DNA of 64,000 bases. Origin: Apoderus coryli. Lineage: Eukaryota; Arthropoda; Insecta; Coleoptera; Attelabidae. Positions 34,013-46,748 of this stretch are shown here, piece by piece; the first letter of the stretch is position 1; every line of letters begins with the position of its first letter. Both the position numbers and the translations under genes were made by a program. The stretch is taken from NCBI GenBank assembly GCA_911728435.2, contig OU452211.1, positions 1,736,001 to 1,800,000 of the forward strand. The letters run 5' to 3'. Under the pieces are notes generated by a model. That model did no database searches. It worked only from the letters and a program-made list of their open reading frames with translations, and was not told the DNA's origin.

Positions 34013-34910
34013 TGTTTGGTTTTCACTGTATTTTTTTTTTTTTCATCAAAAGGCAATGCTTTATCAAAATTTGAAATTCACTTTTTTCAATAACAAAACT
34101 TGCCTCACACAAAATGCTATAATTCACGAATCAAAAGCCAGATTGCTGTAAAATTTATACACATACGCTTGAAGATTAGTACTAATTAAAAATCATATGG
34201 AAAAAATTCTAGTAACGCCATCTATGTGTCCTAATACGATTAAACAAATCCCTCAATATTTCAAAGATATCTTATGCTCTTATATTTTCAAATTTAATAT
34301 TGCAGTACACTACCTATATATTTTGACATTCCAAAACAAGCAATATATAATATATTTAAAGCATTCCTGAATATCCGACTTGCAATAACTCAAAATGTGA
34401 GGAATTTCACATTCAAAAATATATGGAACTATGTTGAACTACATATATAAACGTTCATATCTTGAAACTTCAAACGAAAGCGTGAATTCGGTGCTAACGA
34501 GTAACGTTAACACTAAATTCAACTTGATTACGTAATATTATTATAACTCAAGCAGACGACGGCGCCTCGTCGCGTCTTCAGTGTGTGAATTCACCTGGAA
34601 ACAATACAAGACGAAATGTATTTTCCAAATATTATTTAATCATTTGGAAAACATGTTTTCCTACTCACATGTTCGCAAAGGTTGTATACAAAGTGTTTCA
34701 TGATAGACATTTTGAAAATAGTGTGGTTTACTAATAAAAATAGACATAAGTCCACTTTTACAAATGAGACACCCTGTATATTATCTGATACTATGAAAGA
34801 TAATCAAATTCCCTTTCAAATGATATGCCATACTCCTATCCTTAAATCCTTAAATGCAAAGGTTTCCGAATTGTCTCAATATCTTTAGTACCCTATGTTT
34901 TCTGTCTAAA
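34013..34910. other. GRIP intron 1 DNA, no recognised gene
   Basis: AT-rich, with a CACCCTGTATATT motif near 34771. No coding stretch recognised. Confidence 0.4.
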
Positions 34911-35075
34911 CTAAGGTCGCAACACGGATCCTTGATCCACTGCTAGCCGTATACTCAATCGAAAGTTCTCCCTCAACTCTAACTCTACAGGACCTGCACG
35001 ACATGAAATCTTCGATCCACCAAGGCATGAACCTTCTAGGAGGCAAGGACGTCTTCTGTATAATATTATTGTATT
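34911..35075 (-). pseudogene. Short LINE reverse transcriptase fragment
   Basis: The minus strand shows a decayed RT motif-B region: RVRVEGELSIEYTAS in one frame and then AVDQGSVLRP in the next. The latter corresponds to the usual GVPQGSVLGP. Only about 50 codons remain and there is a frame change, so it is a relic. Confidence 0.55.
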
Positions 35076-36558
35076 TTTTCTTTCTTGATTAGAGCTCCCA
35101 ACCAAACTTGAGGTGCATAAATAAAGTAACTCTATTAGTTTAAGCAGAAATCATCAATTCCAAATTCCACAACTAAGATGATACCTACCTCCGCCCAAAA
35201 TTACTGCGGCATTTCATAGATTGTATTGTACACTGACAGATGCAGCCCAACTTGATTGGATTTAATGAAGTTATCTAAATGACTGTGTCGAATACAATTC
35301 AAGCTTGTTTACCAAAATTTAGATAGATGCCGGAGAGGTTATAGCCCAGTATAATATACTGGCAGTTAAATATTATATAGATCAGCATTATTGCATTTGA
35401 AGAGGACTATGATGACAGATATAATATCGAATGCATAACGTGTCCCAACAAATGGCTATTTCACACAGTTCGTATAAGTATAAAGCAGAAGTTAGAAGCA
35501 AATGTCGTCGTAATTACATAAATCACTTCTGCTAATCTTAAATAAATCTAAGGTACTTCTCAACACGTCACTGCTCCAAAACTAGCGTTTTATGTTCGTT
35601 TATCTCTCTCTCTCTATATGCAGTGTAAACAGTCGACTTAAACTTTCCGGTGCTGCGGCTGCTGACAGTTTTGTTTGCAAGTTTAGCGGACGATGTGAGA
35701 AAGTATTTTTTCGTTTTAACATTCACAGAACAAAACTGAACGGATTTCCAGTAGTTTGACAATATACGGTCGCAAAGGAAAAGTAGCAATATGCGGAATG
35801 AATGGGCAGAATATTGAATTGAAGGAAGCGAGAGAGTTCGTGTTTTTAATACAATAAGTTTATGAGCACAAATAGGCAAATAGAGCCTTGCTCGTTACGT
35901 TTGTCTCCTGTATCTCCCTATAAAAATGATCAAAGAGTAAGTATTTTTGGTCCTTCGTACATAATGAGATCGAGGATGCGATTACACGCTCCTTCTGTGA
36001 TGCTCATGTTGTTTCATAGCTTTTTTAAGGGTTTTTTTCATTTAATATTGAGCATCGGACACTTTTATATAATACCTAATCAAGACCCAAGAAACTATCC
36101 TTAATGACCCTGCCGCCGTATGTCGTTTGGCATGTAGATAGCCCTTCATAATATTGAAAAATGCTAATAGCTGCAATTTTGCTCCAAAATGAAAAATAAC
36201 CTATAGTATAGAGTTTGCTCTTAATAGTATTTCACGTTCTTTTTGTTTTTCGACCCCCTGTATAATATTTCCAAATTGAAAGTATGGTTCAAAATATGCT
36301 GAACTTTTTATCAAGAGTGACTATTTGTCGAAGAATGAAGTTTTTAGTTCTCTTGGCACCTCTCTCCGTGGACATATACTGTATTTAGAACAATAATTAT
36401 TTCTAGGGTTGATTTCATTGAAGTTTTCAGTCTATTTATTAGCGAAACTCCAGCTAAAATATCCATAGAAAAATGAATTGTATACGTATCAGCTTTTGGA
36501 GGTATCCTGTTGCTAATCTTAGTTAGTTACGGGTTATACAAGGTGAATATTCAATAAC
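35076..36558. other. GRIP intron 1 DNA with a shared transposase-family repeat
   Basis: About 36083-36160 repeats the 75-bp segment seen at 3213-3285 (caagacccaagaaactatcc and following), so it belongs to the same mariner-like family. CCCCTGTATAAT lies near 36254. No gene is recognised. Confidence 0.45.
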
Positions 36559-36635
36559 GTAGGAACGTGTTTACGTTGAGCTTAGACACCTACCCCGGCC
36601 GCCTTCTATCTATTGTAGATAGGTAGGTATACTAT
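36559..36635 (+). repeat. 77-bp repeat shared, inverted, with 56.6 kb
   Basis: The segment from cgtaggaacg through ttacgttgagctta and ctaccccggccgccttctat to ggtaggtatac matches 56629-56704 on the other strand with about two to three differences. It is GC-richer than its surroundings. It is probably the end of a recently dispersed element. No coding is seen. Confidence 0.75.
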
Positions 36636-39600
36636 ACTATTTAGAAGCCTAAGAATAAGTGGAACATCATTGTTGAATTGAAACCCTTTGCTAAAGGCCG
36701 TCGCACACCACAGAAGTCTAGTGTGTACTATAGTACAAGAACATTAATTTACTCTCACAGCATCCAGCTTTTGTTAAGAATTGTTTTAAGCAAGACAACA
36801 ACGCAACAAATAATGCGAAGTCCTTCAAAGGATTGTTTGGGATACACTTTAACAACTTACAAAGGGGAAGGCACAATATTATAATATATATTTGCTTCAT
36901 TACAATGTGTCTTTTGTTCTACTAACTTTCGCAGACACATGGGTTGAATAATTTCAATCTTATTTCACGTTCAGGAATTAAAGTTTATGTCATTAGAGGA
37001 TTTAAAGGCTAAAGCGACCATGGGCGGATCGTATAGATTATCTTCCGACCTCCAGTTCATTTTACTGTTTAAATAAAACTGATCTTTCATGTCCCTTGAG
37101 ACTTCGAATGGATACGATTCTTTATGGGTCCTAAATACGCTCCTTAATGATTACAAAAAAAAAATATTTTCCATTTTGATCAATTTAAACTTAACCTAAA
37201 TCCCTCGTATCGAAAAGAACAACAGAACTCAAATTGACGAAACTTTATCCAGTTCAACGTATTTTACTTTAAAATCTCTTAATTGCACCTAACATTAGCA
37301 AATAAAAAAAAAGTTACAGACGCTCGTCTCTTTAAAGTTTTCCCGAAATAAAAATAAAAAAGTTTTCAGCTGTAACTTGGGTAATGTTTTATTCAAAAGT
37401 GTTGAAACTATAATATGGAACTTTCTTTGCCACTGAACAATATAAAACCATCGTATTTGGTTACAATGCTTTCAAACTGCATTTTGCAGTCAGTTTTGCA
37501 TTGAAAACATGGCGCTTAAGTAAGAGGGTTTTGTATTTTTGAAATTCATGTCAACGAATGTAAAATCGGGATTTCCAAAAAAAAACGGTAATTTTTATTG
37601 AAGATAGACAGATCTACAATGTGTCCATATTTAAGTATACAAGGTGTTTCTAAAATAGGTGGTCAAAATTTGTGAGCAAATTGGGGACGTCTAATCATGA
37701 AAAAAACCTAGATTGTAATTTTTCGGCAGGTTCATATTTACAAAGATACAGGGTGTTAAAGATGACTGCCTGAGGACAATTTTTTTGAAATATTTTCGAA
37801 ACGAGTAAAGATGCATTAATCAAATGTAGCATATTTATTCACCTAGTTAAATGTCATAAACTGACATGAAATTAAATAAAAAAGGATGACCGTAGGGGGG
37901 TAAACGGGAAGGACCCTTGCCTTAATTATAACCTAACTTTTTTTCTTGTGACTTTTATTCCTTTTGTGTCAAAAATGGGATAAAATAAAGTTGTCTACAT
38001 AAAAAAGGAATACTTGTTTGAGTTTGAAAATTTTAGGACAAAACTCGTCCTTAGTACAGTTTGGCGTCGTTTGAAGATTCACCCTGTATATCTAAGTAGC
38101 TGTCATAGTTAATTAATTATTGCTTTAACATCAGGATAATATAAGTATTACTCTGCCATGCTTACTTTTAATGGATTCGATATTTTTAGAGAAATGAAAT
38201 GCTTCTAGTGCATTGTATAAATTGCCTTTTTTCCGACATGATCTAGAAAATTTACTGCCAGGCAATTAAATGGATTTCACGCCTGTGATGCATCACTAGA
38301 GATGCATTCTTCCTTTTAGTTAATATCGATAATCAGAGAAAGAACCTTTTAAGTAACAGACTACGTTTTTGTAAAGGATTTTCCTTCTCTACTAATTTTT
38401 ATTATATTTGCTTTCTCGAAATTATACAGCAATATTTTAATTTTAAAGGTTTGTCTCACGTAGTACCAAAAACGTAGCGCTCGTTCACTAATATTCTTTT
38501 TCTTCTATCGGTTCGAGATGAACAGTAATCTTAACCCAAACCAAGTCATTGTCAGGCTAAAAACTTAATAATATTCGGTCTCTGGCTCAGTAAGTCAGTT
38601 TTTTTGTAAGCTCTTTGATTGATCGATTTTAGGATTATCGACAAATATGAATCACTTATTGCATCTCTACTACTCGCAGTAATACATATAGAACTGGTCC
38701 CTTTGTTCTTATTTGGTTTGGACTTGTAGAGCAGCACAGCGCTAGCGTTTTCGTCTGTTTGTCAGAATCAAAATACATAAATTTCCTTCTACTATTGTGT
38801 AGAGGATATTTTAATGTCATGTAGGAAATTGCTTGCACAAAAACGAATAATATGCAATTTCAACGTACATATTACCCCTAATTTAAGTTGTATGGAGCCT
38901 TGGAGTTTATAAGCTCGTATCACACATTAATAAATAGACGTGTCCTTTGCCTTTATTGTTTTATTTGGTTTTAGTGAAGGAAAATCAAATTAAGTGAAAA
39001 TGAGAGAGAGAGAGAGACATCGTTTTAGAAAATGAAATTCAGTGGCGTACTGCTAATTTATTTACAAAGTAAATTGCCATTAATTGCAATCTTATGCTAA
39101 CGTGTCTTCATTCTTGAACAATAGGAGAAAAATGTTTCTTAGTAATCAAGCTTTGACACCCTGTATATCAGAGATGGAGCTGTAAAATTGAAAATGGCAT
39201 AAGAAAAGTGCAAATCATTTTGGAGTCTGTTGTTAATAGGTTGTCCCATTTTTTTGGACACCCTGGGAATTTTTGAACTATCGGTTTGGTTTTTTGCCTT
39301 AGTCCAGACCTGGTTTGGGTAACGCTGCAGAAGAAATTATATATTTTCATGTTGAGAGGATTAGAACAATGCCTTTGTGGGTTATGAAGAAAAATGCCGC
39401 AAGCCTTTCTAGACGGAATTAAAAATAATATACGGAATAGGTACAATAAATCCACTCGCAAACCACAATATAAATTAATTCGTGAAAATTTAATTTCGAC
39501 GATCCAATTTAGAAAATTAGTAGAACTCTACAGAAAAATTATTATTGGAGTGAGTTTAATGAAATTCCAAGTCAATGAATGTATAATCGTTTATAGTTTG

Positions 39601-40560
39601 AAAATTTCTTTGAAAAAAAAAACATGCCTTATTAAAATCCAGCTATATGAAATTTTTGGGTGTAATATTGGAAGAAAAACTGGAATGAAAATTACATTTT
39701 CGATTAAAGTGGGATAACTTTAGTAGGTATAGTGTTTCTAAAGTTATATTAAAATGATATAAAAAACTACAACTCGAAATAGTTCTCAGTAGTAAAATGA
39801 GCTTTATAAAGGCGTCGGAGTAAGACAGGGGTCTAAATGATTTTGACCTAAATTTTGGAGAAAAAATTTGTATTTTAACAAGCCAATTCCTAAAATATTA
39901 CTTCTATTGATAAATTCAATCGGCGTTTGCTATAAATAAATTAAAACATGGCACTACTGTATTTTTAAACAGCTGTGTGACTTGAAAGAAAAAAAAAATG
40001 AGTAATATACTGTGAAAGGTATATACGTAAACCCCTTTAGTAGAATCTTTTTGTTCTCTCTTAAAGTTTATGATGTGCGACTACAAAATTATATAGTGAA
40101 AACAGATTTTTGAGCCAAATTTAGAAACGGTAAAGGCAACTATACAAATGGAGGGTGTGACTCAGCTGGTGACAGTCTTTGAACACATAGGCGGACGCTA
40201 CTGTTTAATGAACAAAGAAAACATTATTTGTAAATATTGAAATAGTTGTAGGAATTGACAACGAATATTTTATCATAAAAAACTTTTTACAATTTATCCT
40301 GCTTCACCATTCTCAGATCTAAATTATTTATTAATTTCAATTAATAAGGATGTATTGTAGAAAACTATTGACACGCCACTGCCGCTATAACTGGATTCTA
40401 TTCTTGAACATAAGTAATTTAAATTCAGACGTGCAGATCGCGGTTGACAAAAAAGAAAATAGCTAAAGAAAAGTTAAAAGGTGATGCCTAATCAGTACCA
40501 GATGTAATTTTTAGATGTCATTTTTTGCAATAAAAAAGTTATATATGTCTACGTTCATAT
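36636..40560. other. GRIP intron 1 DNA with several element ends
   Basis: About 3.9 kb without a recognised gene. Element-like ends include tacaaggtgtttctaaaata at 37638 followed by caccctgtatatc near 38080, and tacagggtgttaaag near 37745. CACCCTGTATATC also lies near 39158. A plus-strand stretch at 39394-39440 (FLDGIKNNIRNRY) faintly recalls a transposase C-terminus. An AG dinucleotide run lies at 39002-39018. Confidence 0.4.
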
Positions 40561-41095
40561 ACGAGGGTTGCCTTTTATATTTCAAGATTTGGGAACAAAA
40601 ACAAATATTAACCAACGAAAATCACATCATCAAATCCACGATTCATTACCTGTCACTATGTCATAGACGTGTTTCGAGGCACCGCGATCGTATTTTTTGA
40701 GCATTTCTTTCGACCAATCGACACGAGCCTTTTTTTGAGCGATTGACAAATTGTGTGGGATCCAACGCGAACAAATTTTTTTGACAGTAAAATGTTTATG
40801 CAATATTGAATGTATGCTGGTCCCACTAATGCCTAAGGCTGTCTCAATCTCTTGATAGGTCACATGACGATCTTGCAATATCAGTTCGCGCACAGCATCA
40901 ATGGTTTTCGGAACAACGACCGATTTTGGACGACCTTCACGTAATTCGTCTTGGAGTGAACTAAGACCACGATTGAATTCACCATACCATCGATAAACAC
41001 TGGTTTTTGATGGAGCTTCATCGCCAAAAATTGAATTAATTTCATCTATACACTGTTGCTGAGTTAACTCGTGTGTCAGTGGATTTTCCAAGTCA
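40561..41095 (-). mobile_element. Mariner copy with internal deletion
   Basis: It begins with the same end as the 19.6-kb copy (acgagggttgccttttat). The minus strand is then open from MENPLTHELTQQQCIDEIN at 41091, through SIFGDEAPSKTSVYRWYGEF, to YDIVTGNESWI at 40630, in one frame. The first catalytic Asp has become Asn (GNESW instead of GDESW). Everything after it, including the second and third Asp, is deleted: the sequence jumps to the element end near 40620. The N-terminal DNA-binding domain is therefore intact but the catalytic core is gone. Confidence 0.85.
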
Positions 41096-42187
41096 CACGG
41101 AGCTGCCTACGGTAGTTCGCTGGTGCCGACGATTTCCCTCAACCACCAACTTGATTCAAGCCTTTTGGATTGGTCAAGCTTTCCTAAACCAGCTCCCAAA
41201 CGACAGTGTTTCTCCTTGTACGGGATCGGCAAGCGACATCGAGGCTTTTTAAAGCTTCGATTAGCGAGCGGGTTCTTCGCGAGATTTAACGCTATTTCCC
41301 CCACACATATTAACTCCAATCCCCTTCTGTCCACTGCTTCTATTCCTTGAAGTGCGCCAGGGTCCCCTAGTTTAAGTCTTTTTGTTAGGTTTAGGTTTAT
41401 TTATTTATTTTTATTTTCGGCTTTGCCGAGCTACTCCTCGAGGGTGTTCTGGGTTGTCCTCTTCATAGTTATTTTTCTTAAATTGTCTGGAAGTATTCCC
41501 TAGACAATGGACAACCCACCTTCTGAAGAGCATGCCTGCGTGTGTGGCAAAGTTTTTACACCTTCGGATGCGCTCATAGTGGGTAGTTGGACAACCCTGA
41601 AGCACGTGGCATAAGGTCTCCCTCCGATTACATCCACCCCGACATCTGACATTGCCACTCCTATTGTGAAGTCCTCCTATGGTCGGTAGCATGTTATACC
41701 GTAGGAGGACGGCCTTAATGTAATCACCGCCTGACCAGTATGGTTGTTACCCACCTGCCAAAGGCCATTCCCCGAAACCGAAGATTCTAGTTTCGAGGAC
41801 CAGAAAGATGCCACAGAATTATTCGTGGTACCGGCTTCCCGGCACCACATTTCCAGGCGCTCCCGTAGATGGTTTATAGTGACCGACTCCATGGCGCAAA
41901 CAATCTGGAAATCCTGGGCTCGGTCACCAAGCCGTTGGAGACGCCTCAGAATGATCCCAGGAATCCTTCTCCGAAAGGAGAGAACCCCGGGACCACCCTG
42001 TTTAATTGTGGCATATATGGCAGCGTTGGAAACTGATTTGGGCAGGTGGAGGATCTTTTTAACGACCAGCCGGATGAGCTTGTCGGCGTTATCGAGGGCT
42101 CTGATTGCGATGTCAGAGTTTTGCAGAGTGCAAATATACCTCGGAATGAGGTAATATTTGAGGATGATAAATTTCTGCTGAGGTGTG
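41096..42187 (-). pseudogene. R2-like LINE 3' fragment
   Basis: This stretch is clearly GC-richer than the flanking DNA. The minus strand reads LKYYLIPRYICTLQNSD, then ADKLIRLVVKKILHLP and GGPGVLSFRRRIPGI, typical of the thumb/linker of R2-clade elements. Near 41650-41560 it reads the zinc knuckle CRGGCNRRETLCHVLQGC with RIRRC after it, the CCHC motif upstream of the R2 restriction-like endonuclease. The endonuclease is not recognisable and a 3' UTR-like tail runs to about 41096. Both ends abut mariner sequence. Codon frames break at least once. Confidence 0.72.
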
Positions 42188-42487
42188 ATATCAGTTCGCG
42201 CACAGCACCAATGGTTTTCGGAACAGCAACTGATTTTGGACGACCTTCACGAAATGCGTCTTGGAGTGAACTACGATCACGATTGAATTCACCACACCAT
42301 CGATAAACACTGGTCCTTGATGGAGCTTCATCACCAAAAATTGATTTAAGTTCATTCATGCACTGTTGCTGAGTTAATCCACGTCAAAAGTAGTAAAAAA
42401 TAATCGCACGAAAATGTTCACGATTGAATTCCATTTTTGGGGCGAGATGAATCTTTTAAGTTACTGTAAACAACACAAATAGCGCTC
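42188..42487 (-). mobile_element. Second mariner fragment
   Basis: The minus strand encodes ELKSIFGDEAPSRTSVYRW, CGEFNRDRSSLQDAFREGRP and AVRELI, ending abruptly at the junction with the R2-like LINE. It overlaps the coding range of the 40.6-kb fragment but differs from it by roughly a tenth of bases, so it is probably a separate copy. The 5' side matches the 19.6-kb mariner up to agcgctcg at 42487, where homology stops. Confidence 0.8.
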
Positions 42488-45400
42488 GTATGCTGTGGGC
42501 CATTTCATTTATAACTCAATTTTTCGAGTTTTTTGTTGTAGTTGGACAAATAATAACAAGAATATTCTTCAATAAATTTTGCCATCGTCTTTTGTTGATT
42601 GTTGATTTTTTCTTTTTTTCTTTATATAGTGAGATTTTGGTCTTTCACTATATAGAGGTAACACTGTTTAGGCATTTTATGACCGCTCTGTATTTGACCT
42701 TTAAAAATGCCTCTACTCTCATTATACCTTCATTTGTATCTAATGAGTGAAGATAACAATGACAACGATAATTGACGAAAGAATAGGTACCGAAACAAAA
42801 AAAAAATAATGTCTAATTAAACAATTAACTACATTGTTCGTTCTGGCATTATTCTTGTTTCTATCAGAACTTTTTTTATTATGTTCATCGACTCGGAGGG
42901 GTTCTCCGCGTGGCAATGAGCTTTATGAAATAATGACAAAACTGTTTTCTTTTTATCGCTCAAGTCGTGCAACTTTTTAATTAACGACTAATATTGTAAT
43001 TAAAAATTAAATCGAACTCTTTTTGAATCAAGAAAAGGGGGAATTTCAGATGGCTGTTTTTAGATAACAATTTAAATTTAACGATTTTAAGGGTTATTTA
43101 GAAATTATACCCCACCCCATCCGCGTCAAATCTAGCAAAAATAATGTAATAAACAGTCAGGTAACAATATGTGCAGACGGGCATAAAAAAAAGTTTCATC
43201 CCTCAGATTTGAACTTATGACTATGAAGACTTTACATTACTATACTTAATCGATGAAAAATTTGACAACTTGTGTCTTCTAAAAACAATAATTCGGCCAG
43301 ATTTAGTGCAAGTGAATAGTCATACAAGTCAGTGATTCTACAGCATCAAATAAACAGGGTGTCACACTTTTGACAGCTTCTATGGGACATTAAATCAGAA
43401 CTTAAAAATGTTTGCTATAAAACACAAAAAAGGCAGATTATTTTTTGACTGTCAATCAAATATGCAAAAGGAACAGGCGTGAAAGACAGCGAGTGAAGAT
43501 TTTTTATGAGTGTTCTAATTTATCAGAATTTTCAAGGGACGGTGACGACCTGTAGACATATTATTTCAATCTGGTTTTGGCCATTTTCGGATGCTTTCAA
43601 TATCTCACTTTAGCACTTATATGTCGGTCTTTTGTATTTTTTCGATAAAGGGTCATCAGAGTAAAGGATAGTGGGACATTGGAAACTACTTTACAAACGA
43701 TTCTCCGATCTGATCCCAATATAAAAGCCTCATAGAATATTTATTTATTCCGGTTTTATATATTTGTCAAAAGGTTTATCATCGAGGAAAAAGTATATCT
43801 ATAGAAATGGTCTTTACGTTGCCATAGACAACTTTCAAGAGTTTTTTCTCTTTTGATGAATTGAGTGTTTTTCCAGAATGGTATGGGTTGTTACGAAATA
43901 GATGAGGATTGGTTTTTCGATTACATTTTCTTTCTTATTTAAATATTTTTCTGTGTTTATCGAAATAATAATGCATTTTATAGCAATCGTGTACGTGTTG
44001 CAGGCTGTTTGTTGTAGGTTCTACATGAGAAGTTTTCTGTTGGACTGATCAAACGTATATGTACCTATAATAGTATAATGGCGTTCTAAATAAACTATAT
44101 GAAGTAATAAACACTCTATAGATGTCTCTTTTGTTATTTAGCTTATTGCTCTCAAAAAGATTTCTTTTTAGTGGTTCGTCATCAACAAGTCTCATTCGCT
44201 GCTCTTTCAATTACCAGTTGCATTACAGAATTGTAGGTGTATAACCCCAAGTTCTTCCTGCCATATTATGTCTAGTCTAGTGCACTAGAACTTTGAATAG
44301 GGCAATCTTTAGAAAAAACACTGTGTAAATATATATTAAAAAGAAAATTCTAAATATATTTTAAGCTCAAAACATCCAGAGTTCGTTTCCAGAAATTCTG
44401 CAGGGACTATTTTATCTCATAACCAGTCTATACCACATTAACACAAAATAACTATTCTGGTAGGTACACAGAACAGGGTATTGTATAGTATAGTGCCTTG
44501 GTACCCCTAGGGAGTTGCGCCAGAATTTTTGAATATATAGGAATATACATTAACATTTTCCACAGTCATATTTGGAAAGTGTGCAGGAACAACGACACGA
44601 TGGCTGCAAAAATTGAATTACTTTCTTGGAAAATTGAAGTGTTTTTTCCCTAAAAAGCACTCATTTTTGCATGTTCCCTTGAGGAGCAATTCACCAGAGA
44701 ATGTAGAATAATGTGTTTCACCGGTTTTATACTTTTTTTTCTTGTCGTCTCGCTATTTTCTTTAATATCTCCTTAAATTGTCAATTCTCAATAAAACCAA
44801 GGTAAAAACAATGCTAATTTCTTAGTGATACATGGTCATTCAATAAGTCCGTAGTAATACCGACAGTAATAAAAATAACTACAGTGACTGGAAATAGTAT
44901 TGGGTTAATGATTAATCGAAAAAAAAAAGAGTTTGCAAATAAATGTATGAATGAAACAAATAATTTTTGGCAACGTGTTATTTTCTTAGATTAATCAAAT
45001 ATAATCGGATGCCGCATCTGAGTTACAGCAAAGCTTTATTTTGTATCTCCTCACGAGGAAACTTGTAGAAGTGAAACTATACAATGAATTTCACAGTAGA
45101 TGTTAACAAAGTTTTCACAAAAACAAAATTACAAAGTTGTTTTACACAGTTACAACTAGATAACACAGCAGTTTCTTGTTTGGTACATAGAAAAGTTTAT
45201 TTTGCAACATAATATCTCACGAATATTTTTAAAAAGGCGAAGTTCTTGTCTTCTACACGCGCTCTTCTTATGATTACTGACATTTGCCATTACGATTAAA
45301 TATACCCTTCATCTGCAAAAAATACAAAATGATTTAATGAAAACAAGTAAGACACGAGGATTTCTAATCAAAGTATGTTATGCTGTCAAATTTATACACG

Positions 45401-46621
45401 TATCGTGTTTTTCTGTAAATATACTTATCTATCGTCATTATTTGGCTACCCTGTAGACAAGGTCAAAGTATTTCTAAATCAAAAGAGATGGAAAATAACG
45501 ACATGTGTTTTACGTATTTTAATGTCTTCTTTGATTGCGCTGCTTTGAAATGTCTGAGTTGTTATGTACCAAATAGACGCCCCATTGCCTTTAGATTAAA
45601 CTTAAAGACATATGCGATAAAAAAAATTGTACTTATAAGCTGAGAAAATAACGTTGACAACTGGTAGACATAATTGTATGAATTTAGCTTTTAGAATAAG
45701 AAATGTGCTCTTTTTCACCCTGTATCTATGTGGGCATATTATTTATTATTTTTGGACTCCCTGTATATCATTTTTCTATCATTCTATAAATTCAAGTTGA
45801 TCTTTGAGCAACAGTTTTTAACAAAAGACCATTTTTGAGATGGTAAAACGGCATAATGATGGTTCAGGGATATTTTCAACGCTAGGTATATGATATATAG
45901 AAAATAATGTCAAGTTTTATGTGGTTGCTATCTTCACCACTTGAAATCCGACCCGATATTCATTAGAAATGGATGCTTCATATAACTAAAATTTATTTAG
46001 AGACAGAGACCACACAAGATACTTGTATATTATATACATTACACTTTGATAACATTAGGTGGCAATGATATTTTGGAATGTGTAAATTTTGAGCTAATAA
46101 AATTCATAAATTTTAACGACAGATTACACAACGTGAATGAAATTTATGTGAAACTAAAAGTAGTCTTTTGAAACATTTATAGTTTTTTAACTAAATTGTA
46201 CTTACTACGAGTATAATATAAACTAATTTTACTGTTTTTGAACTTGCTTGCAGACTTTAGCTTAGAGAACAATCCCTGCAAAACTGTTCACTTTAGACCC
46301 TTAAAAAGTTAATAGTTTTTGAAGCAAAAATAAACAGGGAATTTAAAAAAAATTAAAAAATATATCTGTTCCAGTAGCGTACAAAATAGAGGGATAAAAA
46401 GTGTCACTAACTCCTATACTATGCCACTGGTTAATGTTGTCGGTCGAATACAGTACAGGGGTACAGCTTAATGTCGTTCCAGGCCGGCAAAATTATTTCC
46501 GTCGTCAATATGATCAAGAATTCATAAATTAATAAACATTTACCTAAACTGTATTATTTATTATAGCTTATACCGAGCAAAAATGGAAAACTCCTTTCCA
46601 ACAAGTTTAAGCTTCACTCAC
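42488..46621. other. GRIP intron 1 DNA, no recognised gene
   Basis: About 4.1 kb of AT-rich DNA without convincing coding segments. Mariner-type ends occur near 43354 (acagggtgtcac), 45716 (CACCCTGTATC) and 45758 (CTCCCTGTATATC). Confidence 0.4.
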
Positions 46622-46748
46622 CGTAAAGTTCTATACTTGGCACGTTGTTTTGGCTGCCGCTGCTGTTGCCATAACTGTTGCCAGGTAGCGTATTCACATT
46701 ATTCGTGTAGACGTGACTATTTCGCGCCAACACCTTCCAAAGCTTCAT
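46622..46748 (-). CDS. Grip: GRIP first coding exon
   Basis: ATG at 46748 is the first in-frame ATG after an upstream in-frame stop. It encodes MKLWKVLARNSHVYTNNVN, then TLPGNSYGNSSGSQNNVPSI and ELY, ending at donor TTTACG|GTGAGT in phase 1. This matches the phase of exon 32917, giving LY-E-VKSTSP across the junction. The Asn/Ser-rich leader has no domain. Vertebrate GRIP isoforms also differ at this end (some palmitoylated), and the same N-terminal variability is expected here. An acceptor-like ctaattttcag at 46889-46899 suggests that the 5' UTR continues on a further upstream exon. Confidence 0.75.

Noticed and set aside
37640..38086. A 447-bp element bounded by CAAGGTG and CACCCTG with TA flanks
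   Set aside because: Inverted match is limited to the first few bases; the two ends may belong to different elements.
39168..39461. 97-codon minus-strand frame with GCPKKWDN
   Set aside because: No family recognised; overlaps a plus-strand stretch that looks slightly more like a decayed transposase tail.
41744..42306. Plus-strand frames of 86-136 codons in the GC-rich stretch
   Set aside because: Antisense to the R2-like LINE, whose minus-strand reading has the CCHC knuckle.
42490..42750. 86-codon plus-strand hydrophobic frame
   Set aside because: Phe/Ile-rich AT-driven composition; begins at the edge of mariner sequence; no motif.
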